Positions 17,324 to 26,984 of a DNA stretch of 64,000 nt are shown in pieces. Source of the DNA: Paenibacillus lacisoli. Its GTDB lineage: Bacteria; Bacillota; Bacilli; Paenibacillales; Paenibacillaceae. Below the pieces are notes generated by a model that was not told the DNA's origin, did no database searches, and saw nothing but the letters and a program-made list of their open reading frames with translations. The position numbers and the translations under genes are program-made. Within the stretch, counting starts at the first letter, position 1; every line of letters begins with the position of its first letter. The stretch is from positions 587,871-651,870 of the forward strand of contig NZ_JAUQTB010000002.1 in NCBI RefSeq assembly GCF_030580655.1. The letters run 5' to 3'.

Positions 17324-18193
17324 TTAACCGTTTACGACTTCGCCGCCGTTAATATGGATAACCTGACCCGATACGTAGGAGGAGTCTTCGCTTGCCAGGT
17401 AAACATAGGCAGGCGCAAGCTCTTCCGGCTGACCCGGACGTTTCATCGGCTGAGTTGCCCCAAACTCACTGACCTTCTTCTCATCAAATGTAGATGGAAT
17501 CAGCGGTGTCCAGATCGGACCCGGCGCAACCGCGTTCACGCGGATCCCTTTCTCAGCCAGGTTCATGGACAGCGAACGCGTGAACGCAGTGATGGCCCCC
17601 TTGGTCGATGAGTAATCCAGCAGTTGCGGGCTGCCTCTATAAGCAGTGATAGATGTCGTATTAATAATCGTGCTGCCCTTCTGAAGGAGCGGCAGTGCTG
17701 CCTTGGTCAGGAAGAACATACCGAAAATATTCGTCCGGAATGTACGCTCCAGCTGCTCCTCGGTAATATCTTCAATGCTTTCCTGCGGATGCTGCTCAGC
17801 TGCGTTATTTACAACAATATCCAGCTTCCCGAGGTTCTCGGCCGTCTGGCGGACCGCATCTTTAGCAAAGGATTCCTGACCGATATCACCGGGGATCAGG
17901 ATACATTTGCGGCCTTCCTGCTCAACCTGACGCTGGGTCTCCTTTGCATCCTCATGTTCATTCAGGTATACAATGGCAACGTCTGCACCCTCTTTGGCGA
18001 AAGTGACGGCCACGGCGCGGCCAATCCCGCTGTCGCCTCCTGTAATGAGAGCAACCTTGCCCAGCAGCTTGCCTGCTGCTTTGTAGACCGGTGATTCAAA
18101 CTCTGGCAGCGGATTCATCTGGGACTCAATACCCGGCTGCTTGTCCTGCTGTTGTGGTGGTAATGTCTGCTTGCTTTCTCCATTTGAAGACAT
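17324..18193 (-). CDS. SDR-family oxidoreductase with N-terminal extension
   Basis: A 289-residue short-chain dehydrogenase. About 45 polar residues (Gln/Pro-rich) precede a standard SDR: the nucleotide motif TGGDSGIG at 51-58, NNAAEQHP (NNAG-like), active-site Tyr and Lys in YSSTKGA near residue 195, and the catalytic Ser in NTTSITA. The C-terminus VSGQVIHINGGEVVNG is also typical. Members with this N-terminal extension are related to Bacillus general-stress SDRs; their substrates are not known. It is monocistronic, between a terminator and an untranscribed gap, and lies between mdh and phoR. Confidence 0.88.
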   Translation of the reverse strand: MSSNGESKQTLPPQQQDKQPGIESQMNPLPEFESPVYKAAGKLLGKVALITGGDSGIGRAVAVTFAKEGADVAIVYLNEHEDAKETQRQVEQEGRKCILIPGDIGQESFAKDAVRQTAENLGKLDIVVNNAAEQHPQESIEDITEEQLERTFRTNIFGMFFLTKAALPLLQKGSTIINTTSITAYRGSPQLLDYSSTKGAITAFTRSLSMNLAEKGIRVNAVAPGPIWTPLIPSTFDEKKVSEFGATQPMKRPGQPEELAPAYVYLASEDSSYVSGQVIHINGGEVVNG

Positions 18194-18495
18194 GATTCAT
18201 TTCTCCTTTCAGGGATCATGGGTCATCGTCCATTCCTTGGTTAGGATGGCTTCAGCAAGGCGCAATTAACCCCGCATTTTGCATCAGTTTCCAAACTTGA
18301 TGTCTGCCGAGACAAAATACTTACCAATCAGCTGTTAAGGCTGTGCGCCTTCTCGATAAGTTCATTACCACAATTCAGGACCATCCAAACGATAATCCCG
18401 AAAAGCAGGGCATTGAATCTCTCCGCTCGTCAAGTACAGCAAAAAAGCCGCAGTCCCAGAAGGAACCGCCGCTTCTCTGCATCGAAATATGAAAC
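18194..18495. other. Gap holding the SDR leader and a terminator
   Basis: No gene is visible. The left end holds the SDR ribosome-binding site. The right end holds the terminator at 18441-18474. I could not pick a convincing promoter. Confidence 0.4.
18441..18474 (-). terminator. Terminator of the small membrane-protein gene
   Basis: The arms 18445-18457 and 18462-18474 pair at 12 of 13 positions with a 4-nt loop, and T6 follows on the minus strand. Confidence 0.7.
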
Positions 18496-18924
18496 TTAAA
18501 TAATGTGCCGGTACACCATGAAAAACAGAATTAAAAGCAGGCAGATTGCGAGCAGACTGCTCATACCGCGAAGGCGGCCTACCTCAGCTGCTGCACTGCC
18601 GCTGCGAATTGCAGTGATAGCTGTGCGCAGAGGCTTACCCATCATGCCGCCAATAGCCGCAATCGCCAGAAACAGAATAAACACGACGATCATCCAGGCT
18701 ACCGAATAATTTCCTTCACTGATCAGATAGCCGCCCGTCAGCAGCTGGATCACCAGCCCGATTTGAGCATAGCGATTCAAAGTGCCGATCGCAGACAAAG
18801 TTCCTTCCTTTGCACCGTTAGACAAACTTCCGATTTTGCCTACCACGAAAGGTACTACCAAATAGAATCCCATTGCTACCGCACCAATGATATGAAGAAA
18901 TAACACAAGTCTTGCCACGTCCAT
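18496..18924 (-). CDS. Four-helix membrane protein, function unknown
   Basis: A 142-residue integral membrane protein from the ATG at 18924, chosen because AAGGAGG sits 9 nt upstream; a longer frame begins at 18960 without such a site. Four hydrophobic helices are seen at about residues 5-25, 45-65, 70-92 and 120-140, with short polar loops and GGMMGKP in the third loop. I do not recognise the family beyond a DUF2269-like look. It has its own terminator and lies between mdh and the SDR gene without overlap. No catalytic motif is visible. Confidence 0.75.
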   Translation of the reverse strand: MDVARLVLFLHIIGAVAMGFYLVVPFVVGKIGSLSNGAKEGTLSAIGTLNRYAQIGLVIQLLTGGYLISEGNYSVAWMIVVFILFLAIAAIGGMMGKPLRTAITAIRSGSAAAEVGRLRGMSSLLAICLLLILFFMVYRHII

Positions 18925-18994
18925 GGTTGTCAGCGCCTCCTTATTCCAGGTTATGTACAAGTCTATTATAGTCAGCAGCAGCTAGAATTAAAAG

Positions 18995-19025
18995 GAATCC
19001 CGGGCCTAAGCCCGGGATTCTTTTT
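18995..19025. terminator. Terminator of the citZ-icd-mdh operon
   Basis: GAATCCCGGGC (18995-19005) and GCCCGGGATTC (19010-19020) form an 11-bp perfect stem. T-runs lie on both sides, so it can work in either direction; mdh is the gene it serves. Confidence 0.85.
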
Positions 19026-19051
19026 AATTTCTCGTATGAATAGATCAATAA

Positions 19052-19993
19052 TTACACATTAACGACCTTGGTCACATGACGGACAGATTCTGCAGACTTG
19101 TCGAGAGCCGCTTTTTCCTCTGCCGTCAGTTCCAGTTCGAATATCTTCTCAATTCCATCGCCGCCCAGCAGCGCCGGTACGCCGAGGAACAGGTCGTCAT
19201 AGCCGTACTCGCCTTCCAGATAGGCGATCACCGGAATGATACGTTTCTTATCCTTCAGGATCGCCTCCGTCATCTGAACCAGAGATGCAGCCGGAGCATA
19301 ATAAGCGCTGCCATTGCCAAGCAGGTTGACGATTTCGCCGCCGCCGACCCGTGTACGTTGAACAATGGATTCAATACGCTCGGCCGGGATCAAGGTTTCA
19401 ATCGGAATGCCTCCCACACTGGAATAGCGCACAAGCGGTACCATATCGTCACCATGTCCACCCAGCACGAAGCCGCGAACATCCTCCACCGATACATTCA
19501 GCTCTTCTGCAATGAATGCACAGTAACGGGCCGTATCCAGCACACCGGATTGACCGATGACACGATTTTTAGGAAAACCGAGACTCTGGAATGCCGCGTA
19601 CGTCATAGCATCCACCGGGTTGGAGAGAATGATTACGATGGAATCCGGACAATACCGGACGATATTCTCGCATACGGACTTTACGATCCCCGCATTCGTA
19701 TTCACCAGATCATCCCGGCTCATTCCCGGTTTGCGGGCAATGCCTGCGGTAATGATCACGATGTCTGAACCTGCTGCCTCTTCATAGTTCGATGTACCGA
19801 TAATTTTGCTGTCAAAGCCTTGTACCGGACTTGCCTCGAACATGTCGAGCGCCTTCCCCTTGGTCGGGTTCTCCAGCTGCGGAATATCAAGCAAAACGAC
19901 GTCACCAAGCTCTTTTTGCGCCAGCATCAGGGCCGTTGTAGCACCGGTAAAACCGGCACCCACGACGGTAATTTTTCTGCGTTTGATCGTCAC
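19052..19993 (-). CDS. mdh: Malate dehydrogenase
   Basis: A 313-residue, LDH-like NAD-dependent malate dehydrogenase that converts malate to oxaloacetate. The start is the GTG at 19993 with AAAGGAGG 6 nt upstream; the longer frame would run into icd. It shows the Rossmann motif GAGFTGA, the mobile loop [11 protein letters not shown] with substrate arginines, and the catalytic histidine in GGHGDDMVP. It is the third gene after citZ and icd, 13 nt past icd, the same operon as in B. subtilis, and ends at a strong terminator. Confidence 0.96.
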   Translation of the reverse strand: MTIKRRKITVVGAGFTGATTALMLAQKELGDVVLLDIPQLENPTKGKALDMFEASPVQGFDSKIIGTSNYEEAAGSDIVIITAGIARKPGMSRDDLVNTNAGIVKSVCENIVRYCPDSIVIILSNPVDAMTYAAFQSLGFPKNRVIGQSGVLDTARYCAFIAEELNVSVEDVRGFVLGGHGDDMVPLVRYSSVGGIPIETLIPAERIESIVQRTRVGGGEIVNLLGNGSAYYAPAASLVQMTEAILKDKKRIIPVIAYLEGEYGYDDLFLGVPALLGGDGIEKIFELELTAEEKAALDKSAESVRHVTKVVNV

Positions 19994-20006
19994 GATAGTC
20001 CTCCTT

Positions 20007-21302
20007 TTACAGGTTGCGGATGATTTCGTCAGCAAACTCAGAGCACTTCACTTGGGTAGCGCCTTCCATCAGACGAGCAAAGTCGTAGGTTACCGTTTTG
20101 TTGTTGATCGACGTCTCCATGCCTTTGTAGATCAGGTCAGCCGCTTCCTGCCAGCCCAGGTGCTCCAGCAGCATTACGCCGGACAGGATCACAGATCCCG
20201 GGTTAACAACGTCCTTGTCTGCATACTTAGGAGCTGTACCGTGTGTTGCCTCGAAGATCGCATGACCCGTTACATAGTTGATATTTGCACCAGGTGCAAT
20301 ACCGATACCGCCAACCTGTGCAGCCAGGGCATCAGACAGGTAGTCACCGTTCAGGTTCAGTGTAGCGATCACATCAAACTCAGCCGGACGCGTCAGAACC
20401 TGCTGCAGAGCGATGTCCGCAATCGCATCCTTGATGATGATTTTGCCAGCATCTTCCGCCGCTTTTTGAGCCGCGTTTGCAGCATCTGTGCCTTCTTTTT
20501 CTTTGATAACATCGTATTGTGCCCACGTGAACACTTTGTCGCCGAATTCCTGTTCAGCCACTTCGTAACCCCAGTTTTTGAACGCGCCTTCCGTGAACTT
20601 CATGATGTTGCCTTTGTGTACCAGGGTAACGCTCTTACGTTCATGCTTGATCGCATACTCCACGGCTGCGCGTACCAGACGCTTGGATCCTTCGGAGGAT
20701 ACTGGCTTGATACCGATACCCGAAGTTTCAGGGAAACGGATTTTGTTTGCACCCATTTCATCTTGAAGGAATTTGATTACTTTCTTAACCGCTTCGGAAC
20801 CTTCCTGGTATTCAATACCAGCGTAGATATCTTCCGTATTCTCACGGAAAATAACCATGTCCACGAGATCCGGACGTTTAACCGGGGATGGCACGCCGTC
20901 AAAATAACGCACAGGACGCAGGCAGACGTACAGGTCCAGCTCTTGACGCAGAGCCACGTTCAAGGAACGGATCCCGCCGCCGATAGGTGTTGTCAGTGGT
21001 CCTTTAATGGCTACGATATACTCACGGATGGCTTCCAGTGTATCGTTCGGCAGCCACTCTCCATATGTATCGAAAGCTTTTTCACCGGCAAATACTTCAT
21101 ACCAGGCAATCTTCTTGGAACCGCCGTAAGCTTTTTCTACTGCTGCATCCAGCACACGCTTGGAAGCTTTCCAGATATCACGGCCGGTACCGTCGCCTTC
21201 AATAAAAGGAATTACCGGATGGTCAGGCACCTGCAGTTTGCCGTTGTCGATTGTAATTTTGTCGCCCTCTGTAGGTAGTGCATATTTTTCCAATTTGAAC
21301 AT
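20007..21302 (-). CDS. icd: NADP-dependent isocitrate dehydrogenase
   Basis: A 431-residue isocitrate dehydrogenase that makes 2-oxoglutarate and CO2. It carries the family signature region [19 protein letters not shown], the substrate loop [19 protein letters not shown] with its phosphorylatable-serine equivalent, and the Arg-rich [15 protein letters not shown] segment. The NADP-binding [14 protein letters not shown] motif is also present. Ribosome-binding site GGAGG precedes the ATG. It lies between citZ and mdh in the same direction. Confidence 0.97.
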   Translation of the reverse strand: MFKLEKYALPTEGDKITIDNGKLQVPDHPVIPFIEGDGTGRDIWKASKRVLDAAVEKAYGGSKKIAWYEVFAGEKAFDTYGEWLPNDTLEAIREYIVAIKGPLTTPIGGGIRSLNVALRQELDLYVCLRPVRYFDGVPSPVKRPDLVDMVIFRENTEDIYAGIEYQEGSEAVKKVIKFLQDEMGANKIRFPETSGIGIKPVSSEGSKRLVRAAVEYAIKHERKSVTLVHKGNIMKFTEGAFKNWGYEVAEQEFGDKVFTWAQYDVIKEKEGTDAANAAQKAAEDAGKIIIKDAIADIALQQVLTRPAEFDVIATLNLNGDYLSDALAAQVGGIGIAPGANINYVTGHAIFEATHGTAPKYADKDVVNPGSVILSGVMLLEHLGWQEAADLIYKGMETSINNKTVTYDFARLMEGATQVKCSEFADEIIRNL

Positions 21303-21421
21303 AATGATTGTTTCCTCCTCGTCAAAATATGATTCGTCCTGCCAAGCTCTCTTCTTGCCGGGGAGTCACTGATCCTATATCAGGCTCCCCCTATTCTATT
21401 GTAACTTATTTTATCTATCTG

Positions 21422-22534
21422 TCACCGCAGATCGACAGGAATATATCTTTGGTTGGCTGGACCTGTATATTCAGCACGCGGGCGAATGATCCGGTTATTC
21501 TCGTATTGCTCCAGAATATGGGCCGTCCAGCCGGATACGCGGCTGATGGCAAAAATCGGGGTGAAAACCTCACGCTCGATGCCCAGCTGGGTGTAAACAG
21601 AAGCGGAATAGAAGTCCACGTTCGGCTTCAGACCCTTCTGGCCAGTGACAAGCTCTTCGATCCGTACGGACATATCATACATGCTCGTATCATTATTCAG
21701 CTCACACAGCTCGCGGGACATCTTCTGCAGATGTTTGGCACGCGGGTCGCCGTTTTTGTATACCCGGTGGCCGAAGCCCATAATTTTATCACGGTTATCC
21801 AGCTTCTTCTGAATATAGCCGTCAGTCTCATCCAGGGAACCAATCTCATAAAGCATATTGGCAACCGCCTCGTTGGCTCCGCCATGCAGCGGTCCTTTAA
21901 GGGCGCCGATGGCTGATGTGACGCCTGAATAAATATCAGATAATGTAGCAACCGTTACGCGTGCGGCGAATGTAGAGGCATTCAGCTCGTGGTCTGCATG
22001 CAGCACCAGGGCTTGGTTAAACGCTTTCACAGCAATCTCTTCAGGAGCCTCGCCAGTCAACATGTACAGGAAATTCTCAGCGATGGATACGCCTTCTTTG
22101 GGTGCAACCGGTTCCTGCCCTGACTTGATGCGGGCAATCGCCGCTACAATGCTCGGGAGCTGTGCCTGCAGCAGGACAGCCTTGCGCTCGTTGGCTTCGC
22201 GGGACATATCATCCGCCTCCGGATCATACAGGGCCAGACTGGAGACAGCGGAACGCAGAGCCGCCATCGTGTTCATTTCCTTCGGATACAGTTTCATTTG
22301 GGAAATTAATCCATCCGGCAGTTTGGCACTGTCCGACAGCTGCTTGTGAAGCTGATCCAGCTGTTCCCGGTTCGGGAGGCTTCCGTGCCAGAGCAGATAA
22401 GCTACTTCTTCAAATTCCGCCTGTTCGGCAAGATCGTCGATGTTATAGCCGCGATATGTAAGAACGCCGTCGATGATGGAACTGATGGAAGATTCGGCTG
22501 CAACAATGCCTTCAAGACCTTTCGTTGCTGTCAT
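21422..22534 (-). CDS. citZ: Citrate synthase
   Basis: A 370-residue citrate synthase joining oxaloacetate and acetyl-CoA. The catalytic histidines appear in LHADHELNAS and GPLHGGANEAV, with MGFGHRVYKNGDPRAKHL containing the third active-site His and an Arg. The aspartate is in NVDFYSASVY. Length is that of the Gram-positive dimeric type. It heads the citZ-icd-mdh operon, with a candidate sigma-A promoter and a cre-like site in its leader. Confidence 0.96.
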   Translation of the reverse strand: MTATKGLEGIVAAESSISSIIDGVLTYRGYNIDDLAEQAEFEEVAYLLWHGSLPNREQLDQLHKQLSDSAKLPDGLISQMKLYPKEMNTMAALRSAVSSLALYDPEADDMSREANERKAVLLQAQLPSIVAAIARIKSGQEPVAPKEGVSIAENFLYMLTGEAPEEIAVKAFNQALVLHADHELNASTFAARVTVATLSDIYSGVTSAIGALKGPLHGGANEAVANMLYEIGSLDETDGYIQKKLDNRDKIMGFGHRVYKNGDPRAKHLQKMSRELCELNNDTSMYDMSVRIEELVTGQKGLKPNVDFYSASVYTQLGIEREVFTPIFAISRVSGWTAHILEQYENNRIIRPRAEYTGPANQRYIPVDLR

Positions 22535-22576
22535 AGTTACATCTCTCCTTTAAAAGTCAATGGGTACGGACTAGCA

Positions 22577-22592
22577 ATGTAAACCGTTTCAA
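22577..22592 (-). promoter_or_regulatory. cre-like site (CcpA) in the citZ leader
   Basis: Read on the minus strand, TTGAAACGGTTTACAT matches the cre consensus WTGNAANCGNWWNCAW at every fixed base except one (G for C at position 8). It lies about 43 bp before the citZ start and past the likely transcription start, the place for a road-block. CcpA control of citZ is known in B. subtilis. Confidence 0.5.
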
Positions 22593-22659
22593 TAGCGCCA
22601 ATATAAAAAGAGAAATCTGGACAAGCTAACGTATGATGTCAATAGTAAAGCCTTCTCTC

Positions 22660-22688
22660 ACTATACTGGATTTTGTCGTTTATGTGAA
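22660..22688 (-). promoter_or_regulatory. Candidate sigma-A promoter of citZ
   Basis: TTCACA (-35; plus-strand 22683-22688) and TATAGT (-10; 22660-22665) are separated by 17 bp on the minus strand. Confidence 0.6.
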
Positions 22689-23097
22689 CAATGACAGGCC
22701 CTTCTCAACATTCAAATGATTTATCAAACCGATAAACAAATTTTTGAAAGCTCTTACATAATTTTAGGTTTCAAATGCTTTTCGACGAAATATGACACCT
22801 AAGCAGAGGTCAGCGGCAGCCTGAAGGAATTTGCACTAGCCCTTCCGATTCCGGCATACTATAGAATGAATGCAGATTGAAATTTCTGATTAACAGTGAT
22901 AACAGCTGTCTATGCGGTCCCATTTGCCGCTGTTCAGCTGCCAAGAGAGCAGACATTGAAAGTTACCGCCGGTTGAATTCAAGTCCCGCTTGGTTTGGGT
23001 ACATAATAGTTAGAGACTCTTTCCTGTCTGCTGCAGTTCCAAGCCGCAAGTCTGGATGAGATGCTTGGCTTAATACATATAAAAGGAGAATGAGAGC

Positions 23098-24213
23098 TTG
23101 GACAGACTGATCATAAAACGCATTCTGCGGGCACTGTGGGTCGTTGTAGCCACGGTCGCCATCATCCTCGCCATGTACTGGCTGTTTCCATTAATCTACC
23201 CCTTCCTGATTGCATGGCTCATTGCCTATGCGATGAACCCGCTGGTCCGTCTGCTTCAGCGCAGGGCGAGAATGCCCCGCTGGCTTGCCGTCACCCTGTC
23301 TCTGTTAATCTATATCGGCGGCCTGCTGCTTGTACTGTCTGCAGCGGTTACCCGGATTGTAAAAGAAATTATCAATCTGTCTCAGTCCTTCGATGTGTAT
23401 GTTCAGAATTTCCGTGACCTCTTCGTCAGCATGACCCAGAGCGAGTCCATTCAGAATATCATTTCGCAGATTAACAATTTTATTAAGGAAAACCCGGATT
23501 ATCAGAAAACGATCAATAACAATATCGACAAGACCACACAGACGGTCAGCTCCGCGGTTACAGATATCGTAACCGGATTCTTCAACTGGCTGCTCAATCT
23601 TCTGAGTTCCCTGCCCAATATGGGAGCAGTCCTGATTGTGGTCATCCTGGCAACCTTCTTTATCAGCAAAAAATGGACTCTGCTCGGTCAGAGTTCAGCC
23701 AACTGGGTACCTGCCGTCGTACGTAAACCGGTCTCGACCATCTGGCGTGATCTGCAGAAGGCCCTGTTCGGCTATCTAAGAGCACAGCTGATTCTGATCT
23801 CCATTACGGCGGTCGTCGTCATTATCGGTCTCCTCGTCCTGCGGGTGCCGTCTGCGTTTACCATTGGTCTGATGATTGGCCTGGTCGATCTGCTGCCCTA
23901 CCTTGGTGTGGGCCTTGTAATGATTCCCTGGCTGATCTATGCTTTTATGTCCCATGATATTCCGCTGGGCATCGGGTTGTCCGTACTCTACGGCATTATT
24001 CTGATTGCCCGTCAGATTATCGAGCCGAAAGTACTGGCCAGCAGTGTCGGCCTGGATCCGCTCGCAACCCTGATCGCCATGTTCATTGGACTCAAGCTGT
24101 TCGGCGTCCTCGGTCTGATCATCGGGCCCGTCAGCCTGGTCATTCTGGACGCATTCAACCGTGCTAATGTTTTCCGGGACCTGCGCACGTATGTCCTGTC
24201 AGGCAGACGCTAG
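23098..24213 (+). CDS. ytvI: Sporulation membrane protein YtvI (AI-2E transporter family)
   Basis: A 371-residue membrane protein of the AI-2E/PerM family, annotated in Bacillus as sporulation protein YtvI. Eight hydrophobic segments are visible. An N-terminal pair (14-60), an extended soluble stretch at about 85-160 rich in Asn and Ile, and a C-terminal set of helices with GLVDLLPYLGVG near residue 265 define the family. It starts with TTG at 23098, with AAAAGGAG about 8 nt upstream. It is divergent from citZ and convergent with fxsA. Its substrate is unknown. Confidence 0.88.
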   Translation: MDRLIIKRILRALWVVVATVAIILAMYWLFPLIYPFLIAWLIAYAMNPLVRLLQRRARMPRWLAVTLSLLIYIGGLLLVLSAAVTRIVKEIINLSQSFDVYVQNFRDLFVSMTQSESIQNIISQINNFIKENPDYQKTINNNIDKTTQTVSSAVTDIVTGFFNWLLNLLSSLPNMGAVLIVVILATFFISKKWTLLGQSSANWVPAVVRKPVSTIWRDLQKALFGYLRAQLILISITAVVVIIGLLVLRVPSAFTIGLMIGLVDLLPYLGVGLVMIPWLIYAFMSHDIPLGIGLSVLYGIILIARQIIEPKVLASSVGLDPLATLIAMFIGLKLFGVLGLIIGPVSLVILDAFNRANVFRDLRTYVLSGRR

Positions 24214-24234
24214 CCCGTCATTATTCCCACGAAG

Positions 24235-24291
24235 AAAAAACGGCCCGATTACGCTCAGAACCTGCGGGAGAACGTAAACGTGCCGTTTTTC
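24235..24291. terminator. Shared terminator between ytvI and fxsA
   Basis: AAAAACGGC (24236-24244) pairs with GCCGTTTTT (24282-24290) across a structured loop that contains the fxsA stop codon. Convergent genes share it. Confidence 0.6.
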
Positions 24292-24650
24292 ATTTTCTTC
24301 TCAATCCATTTAAGCAGCGCATACCGGTAAACCGGCCGCGTCACTGGAAATAACAGAGTAAACCCGACAATGTCGGTGATAAATCCCGGTGTTACGAGCA
24401 TGATGCCTCCGACGAATACACATAAGCCATCCAGCAGTTTCCGGCCGGGAACCTGGCCGCTGTTCATCTCCTTACGGGCATCAATAATGACCTTCCGTCC
24501 TTCAAACTGCATCATCACCGCACCAATAATTGATGTGAAGATAATCAACAGTATCGTCTTGCCGGCTCCAATTCTGCTGCTCATCCAGATAAATCCATAA
24601 AGCTCAAGTGCAGGTATCAGCAGCAGTAATCCCCACATCCATTTACGCAT
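24255..24650 (-). CDS. fxsA: FxsA-family membrane protein
   Basis: A 131-residue inner-membrane protein of the FxsA family, with three hydrophobic segments (about 4-22, 27-45 and 75-100) and the family block GGIMLVTPGFITDIVGFTLLFP. In E. coli FxsA relieves phage T7 exclusion by F plasmid; its normal role is not known. It begins 5 nt after the thioesterase gene stops, so the two are one operon. Confidence 0.9.
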   Translation of the reverse strand: MRKWMWGLLLLIPALELYGFIWMSSRIGAGKTILLIIFTSIIGAVMMQFEGRKVIIDARKEMNSGQVPGRKLLDGLCVFVGGIMLVTPGFITDIVGFTLLFPVTRPVYRYALLKWIEKKMKNGTFTFSRRF

Positions 24651-24655
24651 TCATC

Positions 24656-25171
24656 TTACCTCTTCCCGTCCCCTGTGAATAGAGAACTTAATGTATCGTA
24701 CAGCTCAGGAAGCACACGATCCAGACGAACCGGCTTCCAGTCCTTCGACAGCCACACATGTGATGTCTCTCCTGTCACGAGCAGTTCTCCCGGCAGCACT
24801 TCGCCCATTCGCCATACCTTCATCGGATCTCGATTGGCAGAAGCATCAGCATCCCAGCGCCGAATTTCATAAGTGTAGCTGAGCCGGAGTTTTGTGAAGA
24901 CGGTCATTCGTGTGAAAACGACAATCTTGTCATCATAATTGGCAGGTTGTCTGAAGTTCACATTCAGATCCGTCACAGGCAGCAGCACCCCTGCATCCTC
25001 CATGCTCCGATACGTGTGACCGGACTCGCGGATCATCTCCGTGCGGCCAACCTCGAACCAGTTCAGGTAGTTGCCGTGGTACACGACACCCATCTGATCA
25101 CATTCCGAATAACGTACCCGAAGCTCTGCCGCAAACCAGCGGTTCATTCCATCGTGAAGATTATGATTCAT
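24656..25171 (-). CDS. Acyl-CoA thioesterase (hotdog fold)
   Basis: A 171-residue protein of the 4-hydroxybenzoyl-CoA thioesterase/YbgC class. The active-site region RYSECDQMGVVYHGNYLNWFE at about residues 19-39 has the catalytic Asp and the VVYHGNY helix. Residues 65-85 (TDLNVNFRQPANYDDKI) form the substrate-binding strand. Such enzymes hydrolyse acyl-CoA or acyl-ACP thioesters; the substrate here cannot be told. It is the first gene of a two-gene unit with fxsA. The RBS AGGAG is 11 nt from the ATG, a little long. Confidence 0.88.
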   Translation of the reverse strand: MNHNLHDGMNRWFAAELRVRYSECDQMGVVYHGNYLNWFEVGRTEMIRESGHTYRSMEDAGVLLPVTDLNVNFRQPANYDDKIVVFTRMTVFTKLRLSYTYEIRRWDADASANRDPMKVWRMGEVLPGELLVTGETSHVWLSKDWKPVRLDRVLPELYDTLSSLFTGDGKR

Positions 25172-25273
25172 ATGCTGACAATCTCCTATTCATTCAATAC
25201 CAGGGTTCCTAACTTTTGTTCACCTGACTTCTATTAAAACATATTTGCCGTCCCTATAACAAGAAAGCAAGAA

Positions 25274-25296
25274 AGACCCTCCCAAAGGGAAGGTCT
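25274..25296 (-). terminator. Terminator of the pstSCAB operon
   Basis: AGACCCTCCC (25274-25283) and GGGAAGGTCT (25287-25296) form a 10-bp stem with one wobble, followed by a T-rich tract on the minus strand. Confidence 0.75.
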
Positions 25297-25309
25297 GTTC
25301 GTGGCCGCC

Positions 25310-26065
25310 TCATCCGAAGCGGCCCATGATATACTCCTGGGTCAGCTGATTCTCGGGGTTGGTGAAGATATTCTTCGTCTCCCCATGCTCCACCAGATTA
25401 CCTACATAAAAATAGGCCGTGTAATCGGAAATCCGGGCAGCCTGCTGCATGTTATGGGTCACGATAACGATGCGCAGTTCCTCCTTCAGCTCCGAGATCA
25501 GCTCTTCAATTTTGCCTGTCGATACGGGATCAAGCGCGGACGCCGGCTCATCCAACAGCAAAATCTGCGGATTCACGGATAAGGCACGGGCAATACACAG
25601 ACGCTGCTGCTGTCCGCCGGATAAGGCAAGTGCCGAATCATGAAGGCGATCTTTCACTTCATCCCACAGCGCCGCCTTGCGCAGACTGCTCTCTACAATC
25701 TCATCCAGTTTCTTTTTATTTTTGATCCCGCGGTATCTCGGACCAAAAGCAATATTGTTATAAATCGATTTGTAAAATGGGTTCGGACGCTGCCAGACCA
25801 TACCAATCTGTTGGCGCAGCTTGATCACATCGGTATCCGGATCGTTCAGATCTTGTCCGTCCATCCAGATATGTCCTTTAGTGCTGGAGCCTGCAATCTC
25901 ATCATTCATGCGGTTCAGGGAACGCAGGAAGGTCGATTTCCCGCAGCCTGAAGGACCGATCAGGGCCGTCACCGTCTGGGCGGGGAAGGCCAGATTTATT
26001 TTCTTCACGGCTTCAAATTCACCATAGTAAATACTCAGGTTTTCTGTGCTAAACGGCTGTGCCAT
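25310..26065 (-). CDS. pstB: Phosphate ABC transporter ATPase PstB (operon copy)
   Basis: A 251-residue PstB, close in sequence to the copy next to phoU. Walker A is GPSGCGKST (about 37-45), the signature [15 protein letters not shown] lies near 145, and Walker [12 protein letters not shown] follows. The dimer would sit under the PstA-PstC channel and drive phosphate import. It is the last gene of pstS-pstC-pstA-pstB, 19 nt after pstA, and ends at a terminator. It has a normal LDEP Walker B end, whereas the phoU-linked copy has MDEA there. Confidence 0.95.
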   Translation of the reverse strand: MAQPFSTENLSIYYGEFEAVKKINLAFPAQTVTALIGPSGCGKSTFLRSLNRMNDEIAGSSTKGHIWMDGQDLNDPDTDVIKLRQQIGMVWQRPNPFYKSIYNNIAFGPRYRGIKNKKKLDEIVESSLRKAALWDEVKDRLHDSALALSGGQQQRLCIARALSVNPQILLLDEPASALDPVSTGKIEELISELKEELRIVIVTHNMQQAARISDYTAYFYVGNLVEHGETKNIFTNPENQLTQEYIMGRFG

Positions 26066-26084
26066 TTGGTTATTCCTCCTCGAT

Positions 26085-26984
26085 CTAGTTCATCCGTTTG
26101 GCAGCCGTGAGGCGGCGGTACACGATTTTGCCGATCCAGCGGGACAACAAGTTAAATGCAAGTACCATGATAACCAGTACAGCGGATGCTCCGGCAGCAA
26201 TCTGAGCCGAATCCGGTGCGATGCCCTCGCTGTTCACCTTCCAGATATGCACGGCCAGTGTCTCGGCCGGACGCATCGGATTCAGTGGGGAACGGTCATG
26301 GAACGGATTCCAATCTGTAAAGTCCAGCGGCGGTGTACTCATGCCTGCTGTGAACAGCAGCGCAGCGGCTTCACCGAAGATCCGTCCGGAAGCCAGAATC
26401 GTACCTGTAATCAAGCTCGGCAGAGCTACAGGCAGCAGAATGGAAGTGATAATTTTCCATTTCGACAGCCCCAGCGCCAGCCCGGCTTCCTTTTGTTCCT
26501 TCGGAACTGCACGCAGCGCCTGCTCTGTCGTACGTACCATCAGCGGCAGGTTAAACACCGCAAGCGCAATGGCCCCGGACAGGAGCGAGAAGCCGAAATC
26601 GAATGTATTTACAATCAACAGCAAACCAAACAAACCGATTACGATAGACGGGAAAGAGGACAATACTTCCACAGTTAAACGGATAAAGTCCGTGACCCTG
26701 CCCGGCTTAGCGTAATGGGCCATATAGATGCCGGCCCCCCAGCCGAGAGGTATGGTAATAATAAGTGTCAGAATAAGCAAAAATACAGAGTTAAACAGCT
26801 GCGGTCCGATACCGCCGCCAATTCGCATCGTCTGCGGCTTGCTCGTCAGGAAATGCCAGCTGATATGGCTTAGGCCGCGGAACATGATGAAACCGATCAG
26901 GCCCACTAAAACGGCAACGATGAGGAGCGCAAAGAAGCAAATGACGAATGTTGCAATCTTGTCAGCACGTTTTGTCTTTTTCAA
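26085..26984 (-). CDS. pstA: Phosphate ABC transporter permease PstA
   Basis: A 299-residue permease with six membrane helices. The first spans about 12-36. The EAA loop for contact with PstB lies at about 175-195 ([29 protein letters not shown]). It follows pstC with a 4-bp overlap (26981-26984), so the two channel subunits are translationally coupled. Confidence 0.95.
   Translation of the reverse strand: MKKTKRADKIATFVICFFALLIVAVLVGLIGFIMFRGLSHISWHFLTSKPQTMRIGGGIGPQLFNSVFLLILTLIITIPLGWGAGIYMAHYAKPGRVTDFIRLTVEVLSSFPSIVIGLFGLLLIVNTFDFGFSLLSGAIALAVFNLPLMVRTTEQALRAVPKEQKEAGLALGLSKWKIITSILLPVALPSLITGTILASGRIFGEAAALLFTAGMSTPPLDFTDWNPFHDRSPLNPMRPAETLAVHIWKVNSEGIAPDSAQIAAGASAVLVIMVLAFNLLSRWIGKIVYRRLTAAKRMN

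Larger units (their letters stand above)
22535..23097. other. Divergent gap between citZ and ytvI
   Basis: No gene is visible in this 560-bp stretch. The citZ promoter and cre-like site occupy its left third. CATACTAT at 22855-22862 could be the -10 of a mother-cell sigma-E promoter for ytvI, but I see no matching -35. Confidence 0.4.

Noticed and set aside
19806..21278. A 490-codon plus-strand frame over icd and mdh
   Set aside because: It is antisense to two well-conserved TCA genes.
22855..22862. CATACTAT as a sigma-E promoter of ytvI
   Set aside because: The -10 looks right but I found no -35, so it is mentioned only in the gap note.
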